In this document: piece by piece, positions 16,520 to 25,091 of the stretch
How positions within the stretch are numbered: the stretch's first letter is position 1
How the letters are laid out: each line of letters opens with the position of its first letter
From: an uncultured beta proteobacterium
Lineage (GTDB): Bacteria; Pseudomonadota; Gammaproteobacteria; Burkholderiales; Burkholderiaceae_C
Reading direction: 5' to 3'
Length of the DNA: 41,163 nucleotides
Assembly (NCBI GenBank): GCA_903928635.1
Contig: CAIYRQ010000239.1
Span: 1-41,163 of the forward strand
Position numbers and translations under genes: made by a program
Notes under the pieces: model-generated
What the model was told of the DNA's origin: nothing
Seen by the model: the letters and a program-made list of their open reading frames with translations, nothing else
The model's database searches: none

Positions 16520-17941
16520 ATGAACAGCAACACACAAGCCTACCGCATGCTCATTGACGGACGCCTGGTTTCCGGCAATTCGACCATTCCCGTCGTAAAT
16601 CCTGCAAAAGAGGTCGAGCTTGCACACGCACCGGATTGCTCCGACGAGCAACTGGAGGAAACGATTTCTGCGGCACGCAAGGCGTATCCGAGCTGGCGGG
16701 ACCTTGGAATTGAAGGCCGAAGAGCTTTGATTCAACAGATGGCACCGCGCATCGAGGCCCAGGTTCCCGAGCTGTCTAGACTGATGACGCAGGAGCAAGG
16801 AAAACCATTAGCAGCTGCTGTGCGTGAATTTGACAGCACTCTGCGTTTTATGCGGGGGCTTGCAAGCCTTGATCTCCCCGAGGTCGTGAACGAAGATACA
16901 GACGTTCGTTTGAGCGTTACCCGCCGGGTTCCGATTGGCGTCGTTGCAGCGCTTTCACCGTGGAATTATCCGGTTCTCTTGTCGTGGTGGAAGGTCGTTC
17001 CCGCATTGCTGGCAGGTAATACGGTTGTTCTGAAGCCGTCACCGCTCACTCCGCTGACCGTTCTACGTATCGCCGAACTGATGGTCGACCTGTTGCCTGC
17101 TGGCGTTCTGAACGTGATCAGCGGAGGTGACCATCTAGGCCCGAAGCTGACGGTACACCCGGGAATCGACAAAATCAGCTTCACTGGCTCCACACCCACA
17201 GGTCGCAGGATCATGCAGAGTGCGTCCAGCACGCTGAAACGAGTGACGCTGGAGCTGGGAGGGAACGATGCGGCAATCGTTTTGCCAGATGCCGATATTG
17301 AAACGGCGGTTCCTCAAATTTTCTGGGCAGCATTCGGCAACAGTGGCCAGGTTTGCGTCGCCTCCAAACGCATTTACGTGCATCGGGATAAGTATGACGA
17401 ATTCGCCAAAAAATTCGTCGAGTATGCAAAGACAGTCAAAGTCGGTGATGGTTTAATTCCAGAAAATTTGTTGGGGCCTCTTCAGAATCGCCGCCAATAT
17501 GAATCTGTCAAAGCTCTCATTGCGCGTGCGAAAGCACAGGGCCACAAAGTGCTTTTTGAGGGGCAAATTCCTGAGGGACCCGGCTACTTCCTTCCCGTTA
17601 CTATTTTTGACAATCCGCCAGAGGAGAGTGAGTTGGTATCGGAGGAGCCATTCGGACCCGTACTGCCACTGCTGAAAGTGGACTCCATTGACGAGGCCAT
17701 TGCGCGCGCAAATGCCAGCCCCTACGGACTCGCTGGTTCCGTGTGGTCAAAAGATCTGACAGCGGCCATGAAGGTCGCAGGACAGCTGGAGACAGGCACC
17801 GTGTTCGTCAACGAACCGTTCTATTTGTCTCCCTTTGCGGCGTTTGGCGGTCACAAGCAATCAGGCGTTGGCATAGAGAACGGACTCGATGGACTGTTGA
17901 GCTTTACCAACCCCCTGACGATCATGTTGCGGCGCAGCTAG
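16520..17941 (+). CDS. Aldehyde dehydrogenase family protein
   Basis: A 473-aa NAD(P)-dependent aldehyde dehydrogenase. The catalytic cysteine is about residue 279 (GQVCVASKR) and the general-base glutamate about residue 245 (LELGGND). SPWNYPV and FTGSTPTGRRIM are cofactor-binding motifs, and SEEPFGPVLP is a late conserved segment. It would oxidise the aldehyde made by the dehydrogenase encoded 13 bases upstream to the carboxylic acid that the acyl-CoA synthetase activates. The exact aldehyde is not readable from the sequence. Only a weak purine-rich ribosome site precedes the ATG. Confidence 0.94.
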   Translation: MNSNTQAYRMLIDGRLVSGNSTIPVVNPAKEVELAHAPDCSDEQLEETISAARKAYPSWRDLGIEGRRALIQQMAPRIEAQVPELSRLMTQEQGKPLAAAVREFDSTLRFMRGLASLDLPEVVNEDTDVRLSVTRRVPIGVVAALSPWNYPVLLSWWKVVPALLAGNTVVLKPSPLTPLTVLRIAELMVDLLPAGVLNVISGGDHLGPKLTVHPGIDKISFTGSTPTGRRIMQSASSTLKRVTLELGGNDAAIVLPDADIETAVPQIFWAAFGNSGQVCVASKRIYVHRDKYDEFAKKFVEYAKTVKVGDGLIPENLLGPLQNRRQYESVKALIARAKAQGHKVLFEGQIPEGPGYFLPVTIFDNPPEESELVSEEPFGPVLPLLKVDSIDEAIARANASPYGLAGSVWSKDLTAAMKVAGQLETGTVFVNEPFYLSPFAAFGGHKQSGVGIENGLDGLLSFTNPLTIMLRRS

Positions 17942-17975
17942 CTCGCTACGCAAAAACGCCCAGACGGTGTGCAAG

Positions 17976-17991
17976 TCGTCGCTTCCGACGA
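17976..17991. promoter_or_regulatory. Palindromic operator E (TCGTCG-CTTC-CGACGA)
   Basis: Perfect 6-4-6 palindrome after the aldehyde dehydrogenase and before the transporter binding protein. TAGGAT (18014-18019), 4/6 to a -10 box, starts 30.5 bp from its centre, giving a transcript from about 18026 with a 61-base leader. Read on the other strand the spacer is GAAG, as in operator B. Confidence 0.85.
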
Positions 17992-18086
17992 TGAGCTTCC
18001 AAGGGCACGAACCTAGGATGCGCTCAATTCGCCATAAGGCGGATCACTCAATTAGAAACCTATTCGGACAGAAAGCAGGAGCACTC

Positions 18087-19292
18087 ATGAACATGTCAAA
18101 ATTTACCCGTCGCAGCATTTGCATCGCGATCGCTGCGACGTGCAGCGTTGGTTTTGCCCAGAAAAAATACGACGAAGGTGCCAGCGACACTGAAATCGTC
18201 ATCGGCAACATTGCCCCCTATTCCGGTCCAGCATCCTCCTACGGGGCAACGGCAAAAGCCTCTGCCGCGTACTTTGAAAAAATCAATGCGGAAGGCGGAG
18301 TTAACGGGCGCAAGATTCGATTCATCTCACTGGACGATGGATACAACCCCGCCAAGACCATTGAGCAGGCTCGCAAACTGGTCGAACAAGAAAAAGTGCT
18401 GTTTCTAATGGGCACAGTGGGTACTTCGCCCAATAACGCCATCCACCGGTACATGAACCAGAAAAAGGTTCCCCACCTTTTGGTCGGCAGCGGTGCGTCC
18501 AAGTGGAATGATCCGAAAAATTTCCCATGGACCACGGCTTGGGTTCCCAGCTATGAAAACGAAGGGCGTTTCTACGCCAAGAACCTGCTTGAGACGCGCC
18601 CCAATGCCAAGGTCGCCATCCTGTACCAGAATGACGATTTCGGCGCAGATTACATTCGCGGCTTCACGGCCGGCCTGGGTGACAAAGCCAAGCAAATGAT
18701 CGTTGCGCAAGCAGGTGTCGAGCAAACCGATCCCACCGTAGACAGTCAGATTGTTACGCTGAAGGCCTCAGGTGCAGACACCATCATGTATTTCGTGCCT
18801 GTCAAACAGGCGGCGCAGGGCATTAAGAAAGTCGGCGATTTGGGTTGGAAGCCAACGCAGTACATCAGTGCCGTTTCCAACAGCGTAGACAGTGTTCTCA
18901 AGCCGGCTGGTGTTGACTATGCCAAAGGCGCTATCTCGCAACAGTACATGCGTGAGCCGGGCGATCCACGCTGGAAATCGACACCTGAATTCACTGAGTG
19001 GGCTGCATGGATGAAGAAGTACAACCCCACGGCAAGTCTTACTGACAACTTTGGTGTCTACGGCTATTCCATGGCCCAGGTCGCCGTGCAGATTCTGAAG
19101 CAGTCTGGGGACAATCTCACCCGCGAAAACATCATGAAACAAGCGGCTTCTATTGACATGAAGCTTCCCATGCTGCTGCCCGGTATTGAAGTGAAGACTT
19201 CTCCCACAGACTTTGCAACGATCAGCCAGGTCCAGCTGATGAAGTTTGATGGCGTCGAATGGATTGCAGACGGTAAGGTTTACGGTAAGTAA
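18087..19292 (+). CDS. ABC transporter substrate-binding protein (branched-chain amino acid type)
   Basis: A 401-aa periplasmic binding protein of the HAAT/LivK class. Residues 1-23 form a Sec-type signal peptide (basic start, hydrophobic ICIAIAATCSVGFA, cleavage after AQ). The mature protein opens with DTEIVIGNIAPYSGP, a hallmark of this class; VNGRKIRFISLDDGYNP and ILYQNDDFGADYI are conserved strands. Relatives in catabolic clusters bind aromatic or other organic acids, so the ligand is probably the pathway substrate (inference). The start at 18087 has AGGAG 5 bases upstream. Its permease and ATPase genes lie on the opposite strand beyond a GFA-family gene, and a strong terminator follows. 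Confidence 0.94.
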   Translation: MNMSKFTRRSICIAIAATCSVGFAQKKYDEGASDTEIVIGNIAPYSGPASSYGATAKASAAYFEKINAEGGVNGRKIRFISLDDGYNPAKTIEQARKLVEQEKVLFLMGTVGTSPNNAIHRYMNQKKVPHLLVGSGASKWNDPKNFPWTTAWVPSYENEGRFYAKNLLETRPNAKVAILYQNDDFGADYIRGFTAGLGDKAKQMIVAQAGVEQTDPTVDSQIVTLKASGADTIMYFVPVKQAAQGIKKVGDLGWKPTQYISAVSNSVDSVLKPAGVDYAKGAISQQYMREPGDPRWKSTPEFTEWAAWMKKYNPTASLTDNFGVYGYSMAQVAVQILKQSGDNLTRENIMKQAASIDMKLPMLLPGIEVKTSPTDFATISQVQLMKFDGVEWIADGKVYGK

Positions 19293-19312
19293 GCTTTAGT
19301 ACCCACCAAACT

Positions 19313-19351
19313 GTCCACCAACCCGGTTGAACCAGGTTGGTGGACTTTTTT
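19313..19351 (+). terminator. Rho-independent terminator after the binding-protein gene
   Basis: An 11-bp perfect stem pairs GTCCACCAACC (19313-19323) with GGTTGGTGGAC (19335-19345) around an 11-base loop and is followed by six T residues. It should stop the very abundant binding-protein transcript and separate it from the GFA-family gene at 19382. Confidence 0.93.
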
Positions 19352-19381
19352 ATGTGCGCCTATCTTTCAAAGGAAACATTC

Positions 19382-19804
19382 ATGTCAGAACTTCATGGCG
19401 GCTGCCTTTGTGGCAACGTACGTTACCGGGTGATGAGCCCTCCGAAGTCAATTTCGGTGTGCCATTGTCGGAATTGCCGTAAACAATCCGGTTCCCATCG
19501 CTCCCTGAATTGGTTGATACCGGAAGATGCCCTGATCATCGAAGGTGATCTGACGACGTTCAGGGATAGCGGCGATTCTGGAAAAACGGTGCTGCGGCAA
19601 TTTTGCGGGAAGTGCGGATCACCCATCAGGACCTTAGCGGAGCTGCTTCCAGGCCTTGCCGTTCTTAAAGCCGGGACGCTTGACCTCACCCCGGAACAAG
19701 CACCCAACTATGCTTTGTATTCCGTCAACGCAGCACCATGGGAATTGAACGTGCTCGATTGTCCAAAATTTGAGGGAATGCCAGTGGCGCCTAAGTCCAC
19801 CTAA
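19382..19804 (+). CDS. GFA-family protein (glutathione-dependent formaldehyde-activating/CENP-V fold)
   Basis: A 140-aa zinc protein. Conserved cysteines are Cys8 and Cys10 (GGCLCGNVRY), Cys27, Cys29 and Cys32 (CHCRNC), and Cys75 and Cys78 (CGKCGSP), the two-zinc pattern of the family. AAGGA at 19370-19374 supports the ATG at 19382. The name comes from one member shown to act on formaldehyde-glutathione adducts, but most members have unknown substrates. It sits after the terminator of the binding-protein gene and lacks a palindrome of its own, so it is probably not under the cluster activator unless there is read-through. Its stop codon lies 9 bases from that of the convergent permease gene. 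Confidence 0.88.
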   Translation: MSELHGGCLCGNVRYRVMSPPKSISVCHCRNCRKQSGSHRSLNWLIPEDALIIEGDLTTFRDSGDSGKTVLRQFCGKCGSPIRTLAELLPGLAVLKAGTLDLTPEQAPNYALYSVNAAPWELNVLDCPKFEGMPVAPKST

Positions 19805-19816
19805 GGGAATCCCTTA
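19802..19816. repeat. Short palindrome spanning two convergent stop codons
   Basis: TAAGGG-AAT-CCCTTA: the first TAA is the stop of the GFA gene and the mirror TAA is the stop of the permease gene. It can form a 6-bp hairpin on either transcript but has no T tract, so it is a weak bidirectional terminator at best. Confidence 0.45.
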
Positions 19817-20815
19817 CCGAGCTTGCACTGCAGTGCCGGCTCGTAACCGGTTGATGAGTCCCATCACACCCTTGGGCATTGCAAAAACCAGCAAAATAAG
19901 TACCACGCCATAAACAGCCCAGGCGGCGTCCTTGGACACTTTCTCAGCGATTTCCGGTACAAACATAATGAACGTTGCGCCGAAAAATGCACCCCATAGC
20001 GTGCCGATTCCACCCACAACAACGCCCACCAGAAGCGATATTGACAAAAACATCGTAAAGGAATCGGGCGACACAAATTGCACCGCAAGCGCCGAGAGTG
20101 AACCACCTACGCCCGCAAAAAACGCGGAAACCGCAAAGGTCATCGATTTGTAGTGCTGGTGATTGATGCCCATGGAGGTTGCCGCCATCTGATGATCGCG
20201 AATCGCGCGGATCGCGCGTCCCGTTCCGCTGTCAATGAGATTGCGTGCGATCAGGAACATGGCACAGGTAACAAGCAGAGCAAAAAGATAAAAGTATTGG
20301 TCCGGCGTCAGTGGCAAACCCCACGGCGCATCCGGTTTGGTCAGTACGATCCCGCCTACGCCTCCTGTCCAGGGCTGGAGGTGCTTGTACTTCAGCAATT
20401 GCGGTAACACCACGCTCAGCGTGAAGGTTGCAAGAGCCAGGTACAGACCTTGGAGCTTCAGTGCCGGGCGTCCAAAGGCGTACCCTGCAAGCATCGAAAC
20501 GGCGCCTGCAATCGGAATTGCCAGCCAATAAGGAACATCCCAGTTCATCAATATCGCCAAAGCGTAGGCGCCGATTGCAAAAAAGGCTCCATGCCCAAGA
20601 GAAATCTGGCCGTTATAGCCTGTCAATAGATTGAGCCCTACCAGTGCGACCGCATACGACAAGACCATGGTGGCTTGAAATAGGACATAGCCCTTCGCAA
20701 AGAAAGCCAACGATGATGCAATTACAAACAGCATCAGGATGCTGCGCAGCGACATAGAAGTGAAGGCAGTTGCAGACGGTTTCGTGTCCTTGGACAGGGG
20801 GGGCGATACTTGCAT
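19814..20815 (-). CDS. ABC transporter permease, LivM-like
   Basis: A 333-aa inner-membrane permease with many hydrophobic segments. The motif LLTGYNGQISLGHGAFFAIG is the signature of LivM-type permeases. RAIRDHQMAATSMGI is the cytoplasmic coupling loop that contacts the ATPase. The start at 20815 was chosen because AAGGAG lies about 6 bases upstream; an in-frame start at 20878 would reach back into the preceding permease gene. It is the last gene of a minus-strand operon (G, F, H, M order) starting at 23215. The cargo is presumably the same as that of the binding protein at 18087. Confidence 0.94.
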   Translation of the reverse strand: MQVSPPLSKDTKPSATAFTSMSLRSILMLFVIASSLAFFAKGYVLFQATMVLSYAVALVGLNLLTGYNGQISLGHGAFFAIGAYALAILMNWDVPYWLAIPIAGAVSMLAGYAFGRPALKLQGLYLALATFTLSVVLPQLLKYKHLQPWTGGVGGIVLTKPDAPWGLPLTPDQYFYLFALLVTCAMFLIARNLIDSGTGRAIRAIRDHQMAATSMGINHQHYKSMTFAVSAFFAGVGGSLSALAVQFVSPDSFTMFLSISLLVGVVVGGIGTLWGAFFGATFIMFVPEIAEKVSKDAAWAVYGVVLILLVFAMPKGVMGLINRLRAGTAVQAR

Positions 20816-20825
20816 ACAAATCTCC

Positions 20826-21698
20826 TTAGACGCGTTGGACGGTGCGGCGGCCCAACAGTCCCGCAGGACGGACAACAAGCACCCCCACTATCAGCACCAA
20901 TGCCACGGTCAGCTTCAAGTCGGTGCCTACGACGTAGGTACCCAACAGATTCTCCAGAACACCCACCAAGAATCCACCGACAATGGCACCCAATGGGCTG
21001 TCAATGCCGCCTATGAGTGCCCCGGCAAAGGCATAAATCAATACACCCGTCATCATCCCAGGGTCTAGAAAAACCACGGGTGCAACCATCATTCCGGCCA
21101 CAGCGCCAATAGCCCCGGCAAGGCCCCACCCAAGCATAAGCATCCGGCCAACACGAATACCCAATAGACGCGATGATCCAGGGTTTTGCGCCGCAGCACG
21201 CATCGTCAGGCCTAAGGTCGTGTGCTGGAAAAAGGCAAAGAGCGCTGCAACGATACAAAGTGCAACGAATATCGTTCCCACCTGATGGGGAGACATCAAA
21301 CTTCCTCCAAACCAGGCATCCTTAGAAAAAGGACTCGGAAACTCACGAATCTCCGATCCGAATACCCAGCCCGCAACACTGTGAAATATCACCAGCAAGC
21401 CAATGAAAACAGCAACAACACTGAGCTCAGGGGCTTTATGCAGAGGGCGAATAACCGCAAACTCCAAGGCCGCGCTGGCGATGAATGAAATGACGATCGT
21501 TGCAAAAAATGCAGCCCAGTAACCCAGTCCGGCCTGCATCAACGTCCAGGCCAAAAAGGTGGAGAACATCGCCATTTCGCCCTGCGCGAAATTCACATGG
21601 TGTGTTGCCTGATAAATCATGACCAGCGCTAGCGCAAGACAGGCGTAAATGCCGCCACTGGCCAGACCGACGGTTACCTGTTGAATTAAGGTTTCCAT
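20826..21698 (-). CDS. ABC transporter permease, LivH-like
   Basis: A 290-aa permease with about eight hydrophobic segments. ASGGIYACLALALVMIYQ and VNFAQGEMAMF are LivH-type N-terminal motifs, and LTMRAAAQNPGSSRLLGI is the EAA-like coupling loop. It pairs with the LivM-like permease to form the channel. It begins just 3 bases after the stop of the LivF-like ATPase, and its stop lies next to the ribosome site of the LivM-like gene, so the four genes are tightly linked. Confidence 0.94.
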   Translation of the reverse strand: METLIQQVTVGLASGGIYACLALALVMIYQATHHVNFAQGEMAMFSTFLAWTLMQAGLGYWAAFFATIVISFIASAALEFAVIRPLHKAPELSVVAVFIGLLVIFHSVAGWVFGSEIREFPSPFSKDAWFGGSLMSPHQVGTIFVALCIVAALFAFFQHTTLGLTMRAAAQNPGSSRLLGIRVGRMLMLGWGLAGAIGAVAGMMVAPVVFLDPGMMTGVLIYAFAGALIGGIDSPLGAIVGGFLVGVLENLLGTYVVGTDLKLTVALVLIVGVLVVRPAGLLGRRTVQRV

Positions 21699-21701
21699 TG
21701 T

Positions 21702-22418
21702 TTACTCTCCAAGGTATGCACGTCGCACAGCATCATCATTGCGCATCTCTTCACTGGGGCCATGCTTGACAATGCGCCCGGTCTCCAACAAGTAAGCGGT
21801 ATCGGCAAGTTGCAGCGCGATCCGAGCGTTTTGTTCTACCAACAGGATGGACACCTTTTGCTCCGTACGAATGCGCTTCATGATGGCAAATATGTCTTTG
21901 ACTACCAGCGGCGCAAGTCCAAACGAAGGCTCATCAAGAAAAAGCAAAGAAGGCCTTCCCATGAGTGCCCGAGCGATGGCAAGCATTTGTTGCTCACCGC
22001 CAGACAATGTTCCGGCCTGTTGCGCGTGTCGCTCCTTGAGGCGCGGGAAATAGTCATACATCCGATCAAGGTCGGAGGTAACTGCAGCCTTATCCTTACG
22101 TGCATGACACCCCAAACGCAGGTTCTCTTCCACCGTCATCGCCTGGAATGTTCCACGTCCATCAGGGACATGGCCAATTCCCATGGCCGCGATCTCTTCA
22201 GTGGACTTTCCATCGATGCGATCACCGCGGAAGGTAATTGAGCCCCCTGTCTTCACTTGGAAATGACAAAGCGCACGCAAGGTGGTGGTTTTACCGGCAC
22301 CATTGGCTCCGAGCAAGGTAACAACCTTGCCTTCGTCCACATCAAGGTCGATGCCGTGAAGCACCTCGGTCGCTCCGTACGATGCATGGAGGCCACGGAC
22401 TTCGAGCAAACGGGTCAT
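21702..22418 (-). CDS. ABC transporter ATP-binding protein, LivF-like
   Basis: A 238-aa ATPase. Walker A is GANGAGKTT, the ABC signature is LSGGEQQMLAIARAL, and Walker B is LLFLDEPSFGLAP. The ending RRAYLGE is typical of LivF. Its ATG overlaps the stop of the LivG-like gene (ATGA), giving translational coupling. It powers import together with the LivG-like ATPase. Confidence 0.95.
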   Translation of the reverse strand: MTRLLEVRGLHASYGATEVLHGIDLDVDEGKVVTLLGANGAGKTTTLRALCHFQVKTGGSITFRGDRIDGKSTEEIAAMGIGHVPDGRGTFQAMTVEENLRLGCHARKDKAAVTSDLDRMYDYFPRLKERHAQQAGTLSGGEQQMLAIARALMGRPSLLFLDEPSFGLAPLVVKDIFAIMKRIRTEQKVSILLVEQNARIALQLADTAYLLETGRIVKHGPSEEMRNDDAVRRAYLGE

Positions 22419-23215
22419 GCTTCAACTCCTTCGTCTTCGCCGAGGTAAGCACGAATCACTTCTGGGTCGTTACGAACCTCTGCAGGTGTTCCATCGGCAA
22501 TTTTCTTACCGAAGTTAAGTGCAACGATCCGATCACAAACGCCCATTACCAGGCCCATGTGATGTTCGACAAGAAGCACCGACAAATTCAGACGCCTGCG
22601 GATATCCAGAATCAGCTCGCTCAAGCCACTCAGTTCCTCATGGTTGAGCCCACATGCGGGCTCATCTAAGAGCAACAGTGTCGGTTCACATGCCAGCGCA
22701 CGGGCCAGTTCCACCCGTTTTTGGGTACCGAACGGAAGATCTGCGACCACCTTGTCTGCAAACCTTTCAAGTTTCATGACCTCCATGGCCTGATCTGCGC
22801 GTTGAACCGCAGCCCGTTCGGCACGCCTTGAACCAGGAAGGCGCAATGCGTCACTGAAAAATCCCACATGGTGATGCGCATGGGACCCAATCAGGACGTT
22901 CTCACGCACAGTCATCGTGCCGAAAAGCGCCAAGTTCTGGAATGTCCTGCCGACGCCCATTCCAGCGATACGATGTTGCGGCTGGTTTGACAGCACTTTT
23001 CCATCAAACTGAATGGAGCCGCTATCGCAGGAATAGAGACGCGATAGGCAATTGAACAATGTGCTTTTCCCAGCGCCATTGGGGCCGATCAACCCACGGA
23101 TCTCACCGCGGCGAACGTCAAAGCTGACGTTGTCGAGTGCGACAATTCCGCCAAAACGTACCGACACCTTGTCGACGACTAGCAGCTGGCTGTCTCCAGA
23201 GTTTCTATTTTCCAC
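22415..23215 (-). CDS. ABC transporter ATP-binding protein, LivG-like
   Basis: A 266-aa ATPase, first gene of the transporter operon. Walker A is GPNGAGKST, the signature region is LPFGTQKRVELARALA and Walker B is LLLLDEPACGLN. GVGRTFQNLALF is the LivG Q-loop region. The start is GTG at 23215 with AAGAG about 7 bases upstream. Palindrome F and a TAGACT -10-like box (23292-23297, minus strand) lie upstream, predicting a leader of about 70 bases. Confidence 0.94.
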   Translation of the reverse strand: MENRNSGDSQLLVVDKVSVRFGGIVALDNVSFDVRRGEIRGLIGPNGAGKSTLFNCLSRLYSCDSGSIQFDGKVLSNQPQHRIAGMGVGRTFQNLALFGTMTVRENVLIGSHAHHHVGFFSDALRLPGSRRAERAAVQRADQAMEVMKLERFADKVVADLPFGTQKRVELARALACEPTLLLLDEPACGLNHEELSGLSELILDIRRRLNLSVLLVEHHMGLVMGVCDRIVALNFGKKIADGTPAEVRNDPEVIRAYLGEDEGVEA

Positions 23216-23319
23216 TTGAGTCTCTTATGTTTGGTTCGGAAACCGAGCTAATCTGGCTGCACCACAGGGATGAGCCTACTCTTGAGTACGCAGTCTAAAG
23301 TTCAAGGCCTTACGCACCA

Positions 23320-23335
23320 TCGTCGAAAGCGACGA
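23320..23335. promoter_or_regulatory. Palindromic operator F (TCGTCG-AAAG-CGACGA)
   Basis: Perfect 6-4-6 palindrome between the divergent transporter operon and the TIGR03084 gene. The same hexamer, TAGACT, occurs on both sides at exactly 30.5 bp from the centre: 23292-23297 on the minus strand and 23358-23363 on the plus strand. This symmetric pair is strong internal support for the promoter model. Confidence 0.88.
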
Positions 23336-23388
23336 GAACAAGCCACACCCCGAGGCCTAGACTCCCGATTGAAAAAACGGAGTCGACT

Positions 23389-24189
23389 ATGCGGGAAATC
23401 GTTTCCCATCTTCTAGATGAATGCCGCAGCCTCGCAGCCCTTTGTGAGGAACTGACACCAGAGCTGTGGTGCAGGGCAACTGACTTTTACCGTTGGACAC
23501 CGTGGGACGAAATTGCCCACCTCGCATACTTTGATGAAACTGCGTTGCAGGCCGTCCAAGACCCGGCCACATTTTTATCACGCAGAGAAATTTTGCGCGG
23601 ACAGCGGGCTCGTGGAGAGGAGATCAGCAGCATTGCGCGAGAGCGCTTTTTGCAAAAAGACGGCAAGGAAGTTCTCGATTTCTGGCGCCTTCAGTTTGAA
23701 TTTCTTTGCTCCGCGCTGATCGAAATGGACCCCAAAGCCCGCCTGCCGTGGTACGGCCCTGAGATGAGCGCGCGCTCATTTGCCACTGCTCGTTTAATGG
23801 AAACATGGGCCCATGGTCAGGATATACGAGACATGCTCGGTCGGAACCATTGGACTAGCTCCGGGTTACGTCAGATCGTGCACCTGGGTGTCAACACCTA
23901 TCACTGGACATTCAAAAACCGGGGACTGTTACCACCGGAACCCGTTCCGTATGTCGACCTTGAAGCTCCTGATGGCACCCGCTGGACATGGGGCGCACAC
24001 TCATCCACCGACTACGTGATGGGTTCGGCTTATGACTTTGCTCTTTTGGTGACGCAACGCAGGCACCGGAGTGATACAACGCTTCAATGGCGCGGAGAGG
24101 GAGCAGAGCGTTGGACCCTGATCGCGCAATGCTTTGCAGGCGCACCTTCAACTGGACCCGCAGCCGGTGGGCGCAGACGCAGTAACTGA
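23389..24189 (+). CDS. TIGR03084-family / MDMPI-like metal-binding protein (DinB fold)
   Basis: A 266-aa protein of the DinB/mycothiol-dependent maleylpyruvate isomerase superfamily. His44 (EIAHLAYFDE), Glu138 and His142 (METWAHGQDI) are spaced as in the His-Glu-His zinc site of MDMPI. The N-terminal four-helix bundle is followed by an SCP2-like C-terminal part. Members called TIGR03084 occur in degradation clusters and have no established reaction; a thiol-dependent isomerisation or transferase step is possible. CGGAG 6 bases before the ATG supports the start. It is followed after 7 bases by the DUF2156 gene, and palindrome F drives the pair. Confidence 0.85.
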   Translation: MREIVSHLLDECRSLAALCEELTPELWCRATDFYRWTPWDEIAHLAYFDETALQAVQDPATFLSRREILRGQRARGEEISSIARERFLQKDGKEVLDFWRLQFEFLCSALIEMDPKARLPWYGPEMSARSFATARLMETWAHGQDIRDMLGRNHWTSSGLRQIVHLGVNTYHWTFKNRGLLPPEPVPYVDLEAPDGTRWTWGAHSSTDYVMGSAYDFALLVTQRRHRSDTTLQWRGEGAERWTLIAQCFAGAPSTGPAAGGRRRSN

Positions 24190-24196
24190 CCACAGA

Positions 24197-25075
24197 ATGC
24201 AAAAGGCTGACCTTGGGGTAGAACTCCGCTTGGACTTGGCGCCAAGAATAAGCTCGCTGCTCAAGGTGCGAATGGCCAGGGCTGGGGAAACGGCCCTCGC
24301 AGAACTTACATTCGCAAATTTGTGGCTATTCCGGCGACCGCATTGCTGGAATTTTTATGACGGCGATTGGCCTTGCATCAGTGGAATCGGCTATGACGGA
24401 CTAAAGCATGCTGTTCCTCTTTTTGATCTTCGCAACGCGCCGGTCGCAATCCTTGATGATCTTCTGCATCGCTTCGGTTGCCTTTTCCCACTGTCAGACG
24501 CGGAAGTGCAGGGGCTTGATACACCTCGACACCAGCTCACTTCCCAGGTGCACGACTCAGACTATCTCTACCCAGCAGACCAGTTCCGCGAATACCGAGG
24601 AGCGATGCTTCATAAAAAAAAGAATCTCATGTCACAGCTGCTCGCTTCCTACGAGATGACTGTCGCCGCCTATACGCCCTCACTTCAAAGGGAGGCCGAA
24701 CAGATCCTCCGAGATTGGTTGCAAGACAAGCAACTTGAAGCAGGTGACGCAGATGAACAGCCCTGTCGCGAAGCGCTCGCCCTAAGCAATCAGCTGGGCC
24801 TAGAAGGATTCATGTATTTCGCGAATGGCCGCCCCGCCGGATTTCTACTTTCCGAAGAGCTTCAGCCTGGCGTGTGGGTTATCCGATTTGCCAAGGGATT
24901 GGTCCGCTACAAAGGAATCTCGCAATTCATGTTTCACCACTTTGCATTGCGCACCGACCGCCAGATGCAATGGCTGAACTTTGAACAGGACTTGGGCATG
25001 CCGAATTTCCGCAGAACCAAGTTGAGCTATCAACCTTCCGCTCTTATAGCCAAGTGGCGGCTGCAATTTTCTTAG
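24197..25075 (+). CDS. DUF2156 domain protein (GNAT-like fold, LPG-synthase C-domain relative)
   Basis: About 292 aa. Family features include FANLWLFRRPHCWNF near the N-terminus, then SDYLYPADQFREY, HKKKNLMSQLL, GFMYFANGRPAGFLL and WLNFEQDLGMPNFRRTKLSY, which together match the doubled acyltransferase-like fold of DUF2156 proteins. Relatives at the C-terminus of lysyl-phosphatidylglycerol synthase transfer aminoacyl groups; most stand-alone members have no known substrate. The start was placed at 24197, 7 bases after the upstream stop; TTG at 24134 would overlap that gene. Its gene partner is the TIGR03084 protein, so both may act on one unusual pathway intermediate (inference). Confidence 0.75.
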   Translation: MQKADLGVELRLDLAPRISSLLKVRMARAGETALAELTFANLWLFRRPHCWNFYDGDWPCISGIGYDGLKHAVPLFDLRNAPVAILDDLLHRFGCLFPLSDAEVQGLDTPRHQLTSQVHDSDYLYPADQFREYRGAMLHKKKNLMSQLLASYEMTVAAYTPSLQREAEQILRDWLQDKQLEAGDADEQPCREALALSNQLGLEGFMYFANGRPAGFLLSEELQPGVWVIRFAKGLVRYKGISQFMFHHFALRTDRQMQWLNFEQDLGMPNFRRTKLSYQPSALIAKWRLQFS

Positions 25076-25091
25076 GCCAGTTCCTGGCAAT

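Noticed and set aside
25076-25088. Hairpin GCCAG-TTC-CTGGC between convergent genes
   Set aside because: A 5-bp stem without a T tract is too weak to call.
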